Of a DNA stretch of 64,000 nt, positions 9,604 through 16,821 are shown in pieces. Source of the stretch: Iamia sp963728655 (GTDB lineage: Bacteria; Actinomycetota; Acidimicrobiia; Acidimicrobiales; Iamiaceae); NCBI GenBank assembly GCA_963728655.1, contig CAVSLD010000006.1, positions 248,001 through 312,000 of the forward strand. Reading direction: 5' to 3'. Both the position numbers and the translations under genes were made by a program. Within the stretch, counting starts at the first letter, position 1. Each line of letters starts with the position of its first letter. Under the pieces are notes generated by a model. That model saw only the letters and a list, made by a program, of their open reading frames with translations. It made no database searches and had not been told where the DNA came from.

Positions 9604-9726
9604 TTCCTATCGACGCCCTCGGCCGACGCCAACCCCGACGGCCGGACCGGCCCACGGCACGTCCGCTCGCCCCCTCGTCCCGCAGGAGGCGGCGGGACGG
9701 CCCGGCACGGCGGTGGCGGGTGCGGC

Positions 9727-9732
9727 TAGCGT
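9727..9732 (+). promoter_or_regulatory. leaderless -10 box of the 9741 gene
   Basis: TAGCGT lies 8 bases before the GTG at 9741. Confidence 0.45.
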
Positions 9733-9740
9733 GGTCGGGC

Positions 9741-10610
9741 GTGGGGGAGGTCCACCAGGCACGCAGGCGTCGCGCTCTGACCTGCGTGTCCACTGCGGTG
9801 GCGTTGGTTCTCGGCGCCGGGTCGTGCGCGTCGGAGCCGCTTGACCGAGCCGAGGTGCTCAACGAGGTGAGCGCGGCCTGCGGCGACGTCGAGACCACGA
9901 ACGACCCGGACCGGACCGGCGCCCCCGATGGCGATCTGACGGTGGTGCTCGGCCTCAACAGCCCTCGGAACGTCATCGCCACCGCTGACGTCGATTCGGA
10001 GGTCGCCCGGGAGCTGGCCCCGCTGGAAGGAGCCCTGGACGGGGTGCTGGACGCGCTCTCGGAGCTGAGGTCCCGCCTCACGCGGGGGGACTACTTCGAG
10101 TACGAGGAGTCGGTGGCGGAGGCTCGGGATGCCGATCGGGCACTGCAGGACGCCGCTCGTGGCCTCGGCGTCCCTGCGTGCGCGCCGCCGGAGATCACCG
10201 AGCAGATCGACGGCACCGAGGCACTGCTCGCCGAGCAGGCGGCCGGCACCGCGCCGAGCGGCGACTACCGGGCCGACCTCGAAGCGGCGTGCGACCGGGT
10301 CACCGAGGCGGCGAACGAGGCCATCATCGAGGGCGGCCCGGGTCCGGTGGGAGAGCTCGACGACGCCCTCGCCCTCGCCGGGATCTACGAGCAGCTCCAG
10401 CTGGACGTGGAGCGCCTCGACCCGGGCGAGCGGGCCGCCGCCCACGAGCAGCTCCTCGGCCTGATCGAGGACGCCGTGGCCCTGGCCCGGGACCTCAACC
10501 CCGCCAGCGACAGCCAGGAGGAGCTGGACGCCGTCTCCGCCGAGCTCGAAGAGGTCACCGACCAAGCCGAGCGGCTGGCCGCTGGGGCCGGCGCAGAGTG
10601 CGACCTCTGA
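9741..10610 (+). CDS. secreted or lipid-anchored hypothetical protein
   Basis: 289 residues. The N-terminus is basic (HQARRRRALTC), then a hydrophobic stretch ending VLGAGSCASEP. This could be a lipoprotein signal (Cys after AGS), though the box is atypical. The mature part is acidic, helical and contains two similar halves, each beginning with a Cys-containing helix (SAACGDVE, EAACDRVTEAANEA) and ending in leucine-rich heptads, suggesting a coiled bundle. No recognised family. The start follows a TAGCGT box by 8 bases. It lies just left of the tRNA-linked island and looks like resident chromosome. Confidence 0.6.
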   Translation: MGEVHQARRRRALTCVSTAVALVLGAGSCASEPLDRAEVLNEVSAACGDVETTNDPDRTGAPDGDLTVVLGLNSPRNVIATADVDSEVARELAPLEGALDGVLDALSELRSRLTRGDYFEYEESVAEARDADRALQDAARGLGVPACAPPEITEQIDGTEALLAEQAAGTAPSGDYRADLEAACDRVTEAANEAIIEGGPGPVGELDDALALAGIYEQLQLDVERLDPGERAAAHEQLLGLIEDAVALARDLNPASDSQEELDAVSAELEEVTDQAERLAAGAGAECDL

Positions 10611-10643
10611 CGCCTCGTCGGCGCGCCGAGCCGGTCGTGAAGG

Positions 10644-10882
10644 TCAGTAGCGCCACACGTCGACGATGTCGGTGGGATTCGTCCGGACCTGGGTGGCGGG
10701 CGCCTTCAACGTCGAGGCCGCCACCTCGTCGGGGAAGGCGATGTCCGCAGGGTCGAAGTTGCCGCATCCGTCTGCCCACGACCAACCCGCGGAGGTGAGT
10801 GTCCGGGCGAGGGGCTCGGAGACGAAGGGCACGACGAGCATCGGCGCGCCCACCTCGGCGAGTCGATGCCTGTTGCCGTCTT
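10644..10882 (-). pseudogene. fused remnant of a second AbiE-like pair
   Basis: The reading frame joins a piece matching the regulator at 13692-14726 (GNRHRLAEVGAPMLVVPF through WADGCGNFD) directly to a piece matching the nucleotidyltransferase at 12883-13665 (DIAFPDEVAASTLKAPATQV, PTDIVDVWR). The order is the same as in the intact pair, but the middle of both genes is deleted. DNA identity to the intact copies is high. It sits just outside the att core at 10974, so it is best read as the residue of an earlier, tandemly integrated copy of the island. Confidence 0.75.
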
Positions 10883-10900
10883 CCGGGCAGGCGGAGCGTC

Positions 10901-10920
10901 CATGGGACGTCTCATGGGAC
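10901..10920. repeat. paired CATGGGAC repeats (12-bp period), 73 bp from att core
   Basis: Two CATGGGAC copies begin 12 bases apart, 73 bases left of the att core at 10974. The same arrangement recurs 72 bases left of the att core at 15021. This fits integrase arm-type sites belonging to the decayed left element. Confidence 0.5.
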
Positions 10921-10973
10921 AACCTGTCGAACTGGCCTCACGAGGGGACCCCTCAGGCCCCTGACCTGGACTC

Positions 10974-11019
10974 TTGGCGCCCCCGGCAGGATTCGAACCT
11001 GCGACGCACGGTTTAGGAA
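10974..11019. repeat. att core: 46-bp copy of the tRNA-Arg 3' half
   Basis: 46 bases identical to 15021-15066, covering the tRNA from the anticodon loop to CCA. After 11019 the sequence diverges from the tRNA. This is the classical scar of site-specific integration at a tRNA 3' end, and it marks the far end of the 4-kb island. Confidence 0.85.
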
Positions 11020-11460
11020 TCGGGCCCAGCAGGTCCAACTGGTGTCGTCTCGTACCAGGAAGCGTTGCCCTGTCGGGCTTTCCGGTCGATCCGGTGCCGG
11101 TCCGTACTGGTGCCTGTCGCCGAGTTCATGGGACAACCCATGGGACAGATCTCGACCGAGCTCATCGGCGGCCACCTCCCGCCCACGCCCAGGACACCCT
11201 CGAGGACGTCGAGCTGGTGACCTTCGGTTGGTCCACCGGCACAGCGGATGGTGGCGGGGCTCCGCGTTCGGTGCGACCGCTTCATTGGGGCCCAGGCCGG
11301 GAGCTTGGAGCTCCGGCACTCAGGTGCACGGTCCAACGCAATGCGAAGAGGTTTCCGGAGACCCGGAGTGGCCGGGCCGCGTCGGGAGCCGGGCTCAACA
11401 CGTGAGGTGGGGAACCGATGGCAGCGGGGCAGGCCCGCGGGCAGCAGACTGCGAGACCCC
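11020..11460. other. island left end without a recognisable gene
   Basis: No convincing coding region on either strand. It contains one more CATGGGAC pair (11127-11146). No integrase is present. Confidence 0.5.
11127..11146. repeat. paired CATGGGAC repeats inside the island, left arm
   Basis: Two CATGGGAC copies with the same 12-base period, 108 bases inside the left att core. Together with the pair at 14949 they flank the island interior, as expected of tyrosine-recombinase arm sites. Confidence 0.5.
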
Positions 11461-11880
11461 ATGACGCCAGACCCATCTGCCCCGCCGTTCCGGATGAGCG
11501 GGCCTGGCGACCCGAGGCGAGCCCTCCTTCGCGCCGGCGTGGTCCTCGCCATCGTGGTCGCGTGGACGGGCTGTCACTTCGAGACCCGTGAGCGGCCGCC
11601 TGCCTACGTGGTGGAGAATGCCACCAGCCAGACCGTCGAGATCCGCTACATGACCAACCGCACCGGCCTCACGCCCGAAGGACTGGAGGACCTTCGCTCC
11701 GTGGCCGTGGTCGAGCCCGGTCAGGAGGCGCGGTTCGGAGCCCTCGGCAGCGACGAGGACACCTGCCTGGATGCGCCGCTGGTCGCCCTCGCGCCCGACG
11801 GCGCCGAGGTCGACCGCCTCGCCACCGGGACCTGTGCCGAGAGGAACGCCGATGACCCGACCTGGACCATCACCGGTTGA
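11461..11880 (+). CDS. putative lipoprotein, copy 1 of a tandem pair
   Basis: 139 residues (or 128 from ATG 11494). The sequence PRRALLRAGVVLAIVVAWTGC is a twin-Arg/basic, hydrophobic signal ending in a lipobox-like AWTGC, so the mature protein would be lipid-anchored from that Cys. The mature part has EIRYMTNRTGL, an ARFGALGSDEDTCLDAPLVAL segment and the ending ADDPTWTITG. It is clearly paralogous to 12086-12463. No known family. It lies within the tRNA-linked island. Confidence 0.6.
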   Translation: MTPDPSAPPFRMSGPGDPRRALLRAGVVLAIVVAWTGCHFETRERPPAYVVENATSQTVEIRYMTNRTGLTPEGLEDLRSVAVVEPGQEARFGALGSDEDTCLDAPLVALAPDGAEVDRLATGTCAERNADDPTWTITG

Positions 11881-11934
11881 GCGCCTCCAACCGACGGGAC
11901 GGTCCTGGCCGAGCGGCGCGGCCTCGACGCCACC

Positions 11935-12066
11935 ATGGACGCTTACTCGACCCGCACCGTCACCATCGGCCCCATCGCACGAGATCCCTGGGTCCCCCTG
12001 GCCGTGTCGCTCACCGAGGACCAGGGCGACGTCATCACCTGGGACGCCGACCCATCGAGCTGTTGA
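11935..12066 (+). CDS. short hypothetical ORF between the lipoprotein genes
   Basis: 43 codons from ATG 11935, with an open frame extending further upstream. It is rich in strand-forming residues (STRTVTIGPIARDPWVPLAV) and ends DADPSSC. It may be a stub left by the duplication rather than a gene. Confidence 0.2.
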   Translation: MDAYSTRTVTIGPIARDPWVPLAVSLTEDQGDVITWDADPSSC

Positions 12067-12085
12067 GCCGACGGTGCGAGCACCC

Positions 12086-12463
12086 ATGAACACCTGCTGG
12101 CGACGCCTTCTTCGCATCGGTGTCGTCCTCGTTGCGGCGGTCGCGTGGTTGGGCTGTCACTTCGAGACGCGGGACGTGCCGCCCCCCTACGTCGTGCTGA
12201 ACGCGACCGAGGAGACGATCGAGGTCCGGTACCTGATCGACCGATCCGGCCTCAGTCCCGACGAGCTGGAGGGGCTCCGCTCGGTCGTCGTCATCAGGCC
12301 CGACGAGGAAACGAGCTTCGGAACCTTGGGCAATGATGAGGACACCTGTCTGGATGCGCCCCTGGTCGCCCTTGGGGAAGACGGCACCGAGATCGACCGC
12401 CTCGCCACCGGGACCTGCGCCGAGAGGAACGCCGATGACCCGACCTGGACCATCACCGGTTGA
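12086..12463 (+). CDS. putative lipoprotein, copy 2 of a tandem pair
   Basis: 125 residues beginning MNTCWRRLLRIGVVLVAAVA and WLGCHFETRD, a short signal with a lipobox-like Cys. From HFETR onward it aligns with copy 1 along its length (EIRY/EVRY, GLR/DLRSV, DEDTCLDAPLVAL). The last 19 residues are the same, and the last ~78 bases differ at only a few positions, so the duplication is recent or maintained by conversion. Function unknown; a surface or exclusion role for the island is possible but unproven. Confidence 0.6.
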   Translation: MNTCWRRLLRIGVVLVAAVAWLGCHFETRDVPPPYVVLNATEETIEVRYLIDRSGLSPDELEGLRSVVVIRPDEETSFGTLGNDEDTCLDAPLVALGEDGTEIDRLATGTCAERNADDPTWTITG

Positions 12464-12483
12464 GCGCTCCAACCAGCGTGGCG

Positions 12484-12700
12484 TGGCGGGCCGGCGTGCT
12501 CCAGGAGCGGATCACCCCGACCCGGGGCCGGTCGATCACCTCGCTGCAGGCCGTGTGCGTGCCCGCCGTCGACGACACCGACCCGGCACCGTTCTCCGGC
12601 TTCACCCACCTCGACGGCGCCACCGAGCTGTCCCGTGACATCGCGGCACTGGGCATCTACCCGGCGGTGGACCCGTTGGCGTCCACCTCGAACACATCCT
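12484..12700 (+). pseudogene. fragment of F1 ATP synthase beta subunit
   Basis: An internal stretch of about 70 codons matches the AtpD family: GVLQERITPTRGRSITSLQAV, PAVDDTDPAPFSGFTHLD, ELSRDIAALGIYPAVDPL and STSN. In a real beta subunit this is the middle of the protein, following the catalytic region. There is no start, P-loop or C-terminus here, and substitutions such as VCVPAVDD indicate decay. It directly follows lipoprotein copy 2, an unusual place for a housekeeping fragment. Confidence 0.75.
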
Positions 12701-12882
12701 CGCCGAGGGGGCGCCGGTGGCCTTCGGCACAGGGGCGCCCATGGGCGACCGGAAGATGACAGTGGTCAGCCAGAGGGAGGAGGTGAGGTTCACGGTGACC
12801 GGCGATCTGGCAATCGACCAGATGCCGTCGCGTCGTCGTGGTCGACGTCCGCCAGCGTGAGACGATGGCAAGCGGCCTCCCG
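12700..12882. other. short gene-poor stretch
   Basis: An open frame continuing HILAEGAPVAFGTGAP and then EEVRFTVTGDLAIDQMPSRR may be the tail of another lost gene. I see no start, signal or family match. Confidence 0.3.
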
Positions 12883-13665
12883 TCACTCGTCGCCAAGGAC
12901 GCGATCGATGAGTGCCGTGATCCGTGTGAAGCGTCGGTCTGCAGCCGTGCTGGACAGCCGCTGCTGTTCCGTCATCTGGGCTATGCCGTCGCCGTCACGA
13001 TGGCGGAACAGCGAGCGGATGATGTGAGCTGCGTCCTCGGTCTCGCCGGACGCGAACTCCCGCGGGTCGACGCCGGCGGCGAACGAGATCTCGAGGCATC
13101 GCCACACGTCGACGACGTCGGTGGGTTTCGTGCGGACCTGGGTGGCGTGCGCCTTCAACGTCAAGGCCGCGACTTCGTCAGAGAAGGCGATGGCGATGTC
13201 GTGGTGTGCGCCGTTGAGCCGATGGAGGTCGAGGTGGAGCATCACGGGGTCGCGCCTGATGGCTGAGGCCAACCCGGGCACCTCCGTGGTCACGAGGCTG
13301 TTGGTGACGTGCTGGTTCTCGCGTGGCCGGCTGGTGTAGGCGGGAACGAGCACGTCGACGATCGCCTGCCTCGGAGCGGTGGCGTCGCCGACCCGCACCG
13401 GAAGATCGGCGAGGTCCCGAGCGAACCGGTTGCCGGCGATCGGCTGGTAGTCGAGCTCCCGCAGGCGTTCGATGATGCGTGCATCCCGCACCACCACCGG
13501 GGGGACCCCGAGGTCGATGTCGCCGGTCTCCCGGTAGAGGTCGGGTCCGAGCTGCCAGCGAGCGGCGAGCGCCGTCACCATGTGGCCCCCGATGATCCGG
13601 TAGGTCGCGTCGCCGAGCAGGCCCGCCAGGTCGGAGAGTGCGACGTAGCCGATGTCATCGGCCAC
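12883..13665 (-). CDS. AbiEii-like nucleotidyltransferase (putative toxin)
   Basis: About 260 residues from a GTG at 13665; the frame is open to 13773, so the start is uncertain. The fold marks of AbiEii/AbiGii and related nucleotidyltransferases are present: YRIIGGHMVTALAARW near residue 23 and the metal-binding pair in GDIDLGV near residue 48, then a helical C-terminal half. Such proteins act as the toxin of type IV-like abortive-infection pairs by transferring nucleotides to tRNA or other targets. The gene begins 26 bases after the HTH gene, the usual antitoxin-then-toxin order. A decayed copy of the pair lies at 10644-10882. Confidence 0.7.
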   Translation of the reverse strand: MADDIGYVALSDLAGLLGDATYRIIGGHMVTALAARWQLGPDLYRETGDIDLGVPPVVVRDARIIERLRELDYQPIAGNRFARDLADLPVRVGDATAPRQAIVDVLVPAYTSRPRENQHVTNSLVTTEVPGLASAIRRDPVMLHLDLHRLNGAHHDIAIAFSDEVAALTLKAHATQVRTKPTDVVDVWRCLEISFAAGVDPREFASGETEDAAHIIRSLFRHRDGDGIAQMTEQQRLSSTAADRRFTRITALIDRVLGDE

Positions 13666-13691
13666 CGACGTCGCCCGGAGGGCGACCCGGT

Positions 13692-14726
13692 TCAGGGGCG
13701 GCCGAGCAGCCACTGACGGACCATCCCTGCGGCCTCGAGGCGGTCGGCTCCGCCCAGGTCGTGGAGATCCCACATCTGCTGGGTGATGTCAGCGAGCGGC
13801 AGCTCGACGCCGTTCAGCTCGGCCACCAGCTCGGGCGTCGGGAAGACCGACGTATCGGCCGGGCGCCGCATGATCACGTTGGCGTCCTCTCGGGCCATCG
13901 CCGAAACAAGCCCGAGGCCAGCGGGGTCGAGCAGCTGCTCGGAGTAGAGGATGACGATGCTTGGCCGGCGCCACCCGACCATGAGGTCGGGGCCCACGTC
14001 TGCGGACACGGCGAGGCGGTGCTGATCTCGGCGGGCCAGTCCGGCGCGCCTCGCCACTTCCGTCGGAGGGTCGAGGCTGTAGAAGTATTGCTCCGAGCCG
14101 CCAGGTCCGCTGTACTCCGCAAGGAACCGGTCGAGCAGGGCCTCTCGGTCGGGGACCCATCGGCGACTGGCTGTCCTGCGGACGAGGCCGAGGTCGAGCA
14201 GCTGGCGCAGCACCTGTGAGGCGCGCGGTTGGGAGACCTTCGCCTGTGCGGCGAGTGAGGTCGCGCCCGGCTCCTCGTCCTCACCTTCCGAGGATCGGAT
14301 GAGGGATCGAATGATCCCGTTGCTGCCCGCGCCGCGAGGGAGCAGCGTTGCTTTGGGCTGAGGGGCCACGGTGGTCGATCGCTGTCGGACGATGACACCC
14401 TCAGCCCGCAGGTCGAAGTTCCCGCATCCGTCTGCCCACGACCATCCCGCCGAGGTGAGTGTCCGGGCCAGTGGTTCGGACACGAAGGGCACGACGAGCA
14501 TCGGTGCGCCCACCTCGGCGAGTCGATGCCTGTTCCCATCGAGACCCGGCACCTCGTTGGGATAGGGCGGGCGCTGCTTCTCCTCCACCGCGAAACGGGC
14601 CTGCGCCGTCCCCAGGTCGAGGTCGAGGATGGCATCGACCCGGGGGCTGCCGGGCGCAGTGTCCGGCTCCACCCAGTCGACCCGAGCACCTGACTCGGTG
14701 AGCGAGCCCACGGCTTCCATAAGCAT
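13692..14726 (-). CDS. nuclease-motif plus helix-turn-helix protein, AbiEi-like partner
   Basis: 344 residues. Residues 1-115 carry a PD-(D/E)XK-like pattern: D31/D35 in VDAILDLDL and EEK at 48-50 in FAVEEKQRPPYP, then VGAPMLVVPFVSEPLARTL and GCGNFDL. Residues about 150-190 form a winged helix (SLAAQAKVSQPRASQVLRQL, DLGLVRR). The rest resembles the C-terminal domain of AbiEi-type antitoxins. It precedes the nucleotidyltransferase and has its own AT-rich promoter overlapped by a palindrome, so it probably represses itself and neutralises the partner. Whether the nuclease motif is active is unknown. Confidence 0.7.
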   Translation of the reverse strand: MLMEAVGSLTESGARVDWVEPDTAPGSPRVDAILDLDLGTAQARFAVEEKQRPPYPNEVPGLDGNRHRLAEVGAPMLVVPFVSEPLARTLTSAGWSWADGCGNFDLRAEGVIVRQRSTTVAPQPKATLLPRGAGSNGIIRSLIRSSEGEDEEPGATSLAAQAKVSQPRASQVLRQLLDLGLVRRTASRRWVPDREALLDRFLAEYSGPGGSEQYFYSLDPPTEVARRAGLARRDQHRLAVSADVGPDLMVGWRRPSIVILYSEQLLDPAGLGLVSAMAREDANVIMRRPADTSVFPTPELVAELNGVELPLADITQQMWDLHDLGGADRLEAAGMVRQWLLGRP

Positions 14727-14733
14727 GTAGATA

Positions 14734-14739
14734 AGTATA
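14734..14739 (-). promoter_or_regulatory. near-consensus -10 box for the AbiE-like operon
   Basis: TATACT on the minus strand ends 7 bases before the ATG at 14726, implying a leaderless transcript. It is the most AT-rich promoter in the window, unlike the GC-rich TANNNT boxes elsewhere, as expected for imported DNA. Confidence 0.6.
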
Positions 14740-14753
14740 AGCACAGTGCTTAT
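14737..14753. promoter_or_regulatory. 17-bp palindromic operator at the AbiE-like promoter
   Basis: ATAAGCACAGTGCTTAT is a perfect palindrome around one A and overlaps the -10 box. This is the expected position for autorepression by the HTH protein encoded downstream. Confidence 0.7.
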
Positions 14754-14948
14754 GGGAGGCTGCTGGCTTCTGGAAGCGGGTCGACGCTCGGCGGGACCGC
14801 CACCCGCTGCGGCTGTCCTACGTCTGGTCGATCCGGCGCCGAGCCGCTGTGTTCCGGAAACCGATGGTCGCAGGAGCTGGCTTGATCGCGGTCGGGCTTT
14901 GCGGCAACGCCCCAGGTCAGCGTCGGTCTTCGGGGCACGCGTGGCGTT

Positions 14949-14968
14949 CATGGGACGCTTCATGGGAC
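14949..14968. repeat. paired CATGGGAC repeats, right arm of the island
   Basis: Two CATGGGAC copies with a 12-base period, starting 72 bases left of the att core at 15021. Spacing and sequence match the pair at 10901. Confidence 0.5.
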
Positions 14969-15020
14969 AACCGGGCCGACCGGTCCGATGACGGGCCCTC
15001 TAGGCCTGTGACCTGGTGTT

Positions 15021-15066
15021 TTGGCGCCCCCGGCAGGATTCGAACCTGCGACGCACGGTTTAGGAA
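15021..15066. repeat. att core within the intact tRNA-Arg gene
   Basis: 46 bases identical to 10974-11019. On this side the core continues into a complete tRNA, so the island restored the gene on integration. Confidence 0.85.
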
Positions 15067-15097
15067 ACCGACGCTCTATCCCCTGAGCTACGAGGGC
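15022..15097 (-). tRNA. tRNA-Arg (anticodon CCT)
   Basis: 76 bases with encoded CCA. The acceptor arm GCCCTCG pairs with CGGGGGC, followed by discriminator G. The D-loop TAGCTCAGGGGATAGAGC, anticodon loop TTCCTAA (CCT, decoding AGG) and T-arm GCAGGTTCGAATCCTGC are all present. The top pair of the anticodon stem is a T/T mismatch. The gene is the integration target of the adjacent island. Confidence 0.95.
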
Positions 15098-15214
15098 AGG
15101 GACGAACCGTCCCCGTGCAGCGGGTCACCGCGGGACGATCCGGAGTCCGAGCGTAGTGGGGCCCTCGGGACGGCCCCCTTGTCGCCGGCCTGACGGCGAC
15201 CGAGGCTCGGTGCC

Positions 15215-15580
15215 GTGCAGCCGCTGTCGATCCACCACGCCTCGCTCAACGTCTCCGACGTGGAGGCGGGCAGAGCCTTCTCCACCGACGTGCTCGGCGG
15301 TCGGGTGCGCACCGACCGGCCCGACCTCGGCCTCGGTGGGGCATGGATCGACCTGGGCGAGAGCCAGGTGCACCTCATCGAGGCGCCCGTGCCGCCGAAC
15401 CTCGGCCAGCACGTCGCCGTCCGGGTGGCCGACCTCGATGCCGCGGTGGCAGAGCTGAGGGCCAGGGGGGTCGCGGTGGGCGATCCGTCGTCGGTGGGGA
15501 CAGGTCGCCAGACCTTCGTGGAGGACCCGTCGGGCAACGTCGTCGAGCTGCACGAGGTCGGGCCGGCACCGGCCCCCTGA
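15215..15580 (+). CDS. VOC-family (glyoxalase-like) protein
   Basis: 121 residues with two beta-alpha-beta-beta-beta halves. SIHHASLNVSDVEAGRAFST at the start and HVAVRVADLDAAVAEL in the middle are the two half-domain openings, and FVEDPSGNVVELHEV is the usual ending with the metal-ligand Glu. These proteins are dioxygenases, isomerases or resistance proteins; the substrate is unknown. It is the first resident gene beyond the tRNA. Confidence 0.8.
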   Translation: MQPLSIHHASLNVSDVEAGRAFSTDVLGGRVRTDRPDLGLGGAWIDLGESQVHLIEAPVPPNLGQHVAVRVADLDAAVAELRARGVAVGDPSSVGTGRQTFVEDPSGNVVELHEVGPAPAP

Positions 15581-15658
15581 TCGCGTCTGCTGGAGGGGCG
15601 CGCCCGTGGGCGACGTCGGGCCGTGGCCGGGCCTCGTCCGCCTCGACGCCGCGGCCGC

Positions 15659-15664
15659 TACGTT
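15659..15664 (+). promoter_or_regulatory. leaderless -10 box of the hydrolase gene
   Basis: TACGTT ends 6 bases before the ATG at 15671. Confidence 0.5.
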
Positions 15665-15670
15665 CGCCGC

Positions 15671-16675
15671 ATGGACCGTGCCCAGGCCTGGAGCGAGCGG
15701 GGGAGCCGCTACCGCTGGCAGCCGCCGGGCGGCGACGCCGAGGTGGAGGTCTTCCACGTCGAGCTGGGTGACCCGGAGGCACCGCCGGTCGTCCTCGTCC
15801 ACGGCTTCCCCACCAGCAGCGTCGACTGGGTCGAGGTGGCCGAGGCGCTGGCGCCCTCTCACCGGGTGTGCGCCCTCGACCTCCCCGGCTACGGGTTCTC
15901 GGGCAAGCCGCGCGGGTGGGGCTACGGCCTCTCCCGGGATGCGGAGCTGCTCGAGCACCACGTCACCGAGGTCCTGGGGCTCCGGTCGATGGTGGTGCTG
16001 GCCCACGACCGGGGCTCGAGCGTCGCCATGGTCCATGCCACGCAGGGGTCGCAGGTGGCCCACGAGCACCTCGTGCTCACCAACGGCAACATCTTCCTCC
16101 CCCTCTCGACGCTCACGCCGGCCCAGCGGGTGATGCTCGACCCCGAGGCGGGTCCCGACCTGCTGGCCGGTCTGAGCGCCCAGCAGCTGGCCGAGGGGGT
16201 GGGGGCCGGGATGTTCACCCCGCCCCGGGGTGCGGGCGACCCGGAGGTCGAGGCCATGGCCGCCGGCTTCGCCCACGACGGCGGGGTGGAGGTGATCCAC
16301 GAGACCATCCAGTACCTGGTCGAGCGGGCCGAGCACGAGCAGGGCTGGCTCGAGGCCCTGGCCGCCTCCGACGTGTCGACGTCGCTGGTGTGGGGCCTGT
16401 GCGACACGGTGGCGCCGGTGCGCGTCGCCCTGCACGTCTGGCACGCCCACCTGGCCCGCCGCGCGGTGCCCGGCGCCCTGTACCTCGTCCCGGGGGCGAA
16501 CCACTACCTGCAGAACGACCGGCCCGACGCCCTGGTCGAGGTGCTCGGCCACCTGCTCGGCGACGACGCCACGCCGCCCGGCCCGCTCGGACCGGATCCG
16601 CGGGCGCCGGTCCTGGTCGACCGCACCCGCCCGGCGTTGCCCGCGGCCGCCGACCTGCTGGGCCTCCCGGACTGA
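15671..16675 (+). CDS. alpha/beta hydrolase, haloalkane dehalogenase / epoxide hydrolase-like
   Basis: 334 residues. The oxyanion motif VLVHGFPTSSVDW lies near residue 40 and DLPGYGFSGKP near 75. The nucleophile elbow reads VLAHDRGSSVAM near 115, giving Asp rather than Ser, as in haloalkane dehalogenases and epoxide hydrolases. A late Asp (WGLCDTVAP) and His (GANHYLQNDRP) complete a triad. A proline-rich tail follows. It would hydrolyse halogenated or epoxide compounds in the cytoplasm; which of the two is not decided by sequence alone. Leaderless start. Confidence 0.75.
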   Translation: MDRAQAWSERGSRYRWQPPGGDAEVEVFHVELGDPEAPPVVLVHGFPTSSVDWVEVAEALAPSHRVCALDLPGYGFSGKPRGWGYGLSRDAELLEHHVTEVLGLRSMVVLAHDRGSSVAMVHATQGSQVAHEHLVLTNGNIFLPLSTLTPAQRVMLDPEAGPDLLAGLSAQQLAEGVGAGMFTPPRGAGDPEVEAMAAGFAHDGGVEVIHETIQYLVERAEHEQGWLEALAASDVSTSLVWGLCDTVAPVRVALHVWHAHLARRAVPGALYLVPGANHYLQNDRPDALVEVLGHLLGDDATPPGPLGPDPRAPVLVDRTRPALPAAADLLGLPD

Positions 16676-16821
16676 TCGACGGTCGGCCGGGGGGTCGCCG
16701 CCGGCCGCCGATCGGTGACGGGTGTCATCACGTCGGGGGGTGACGCGGGTTTCGCGTGGGCGACCGCGGGCAGCGGAGGGCGGATCGCCCCCGGTGCCGC
16801 ACCGGGCCCCCGAAGGACCTC

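Noticed and set aside
11020..15020. An integrase or transposase gene inside the island
   Set aside because: No open frame shows tyrosine or serine recombinase or DDE motifs.
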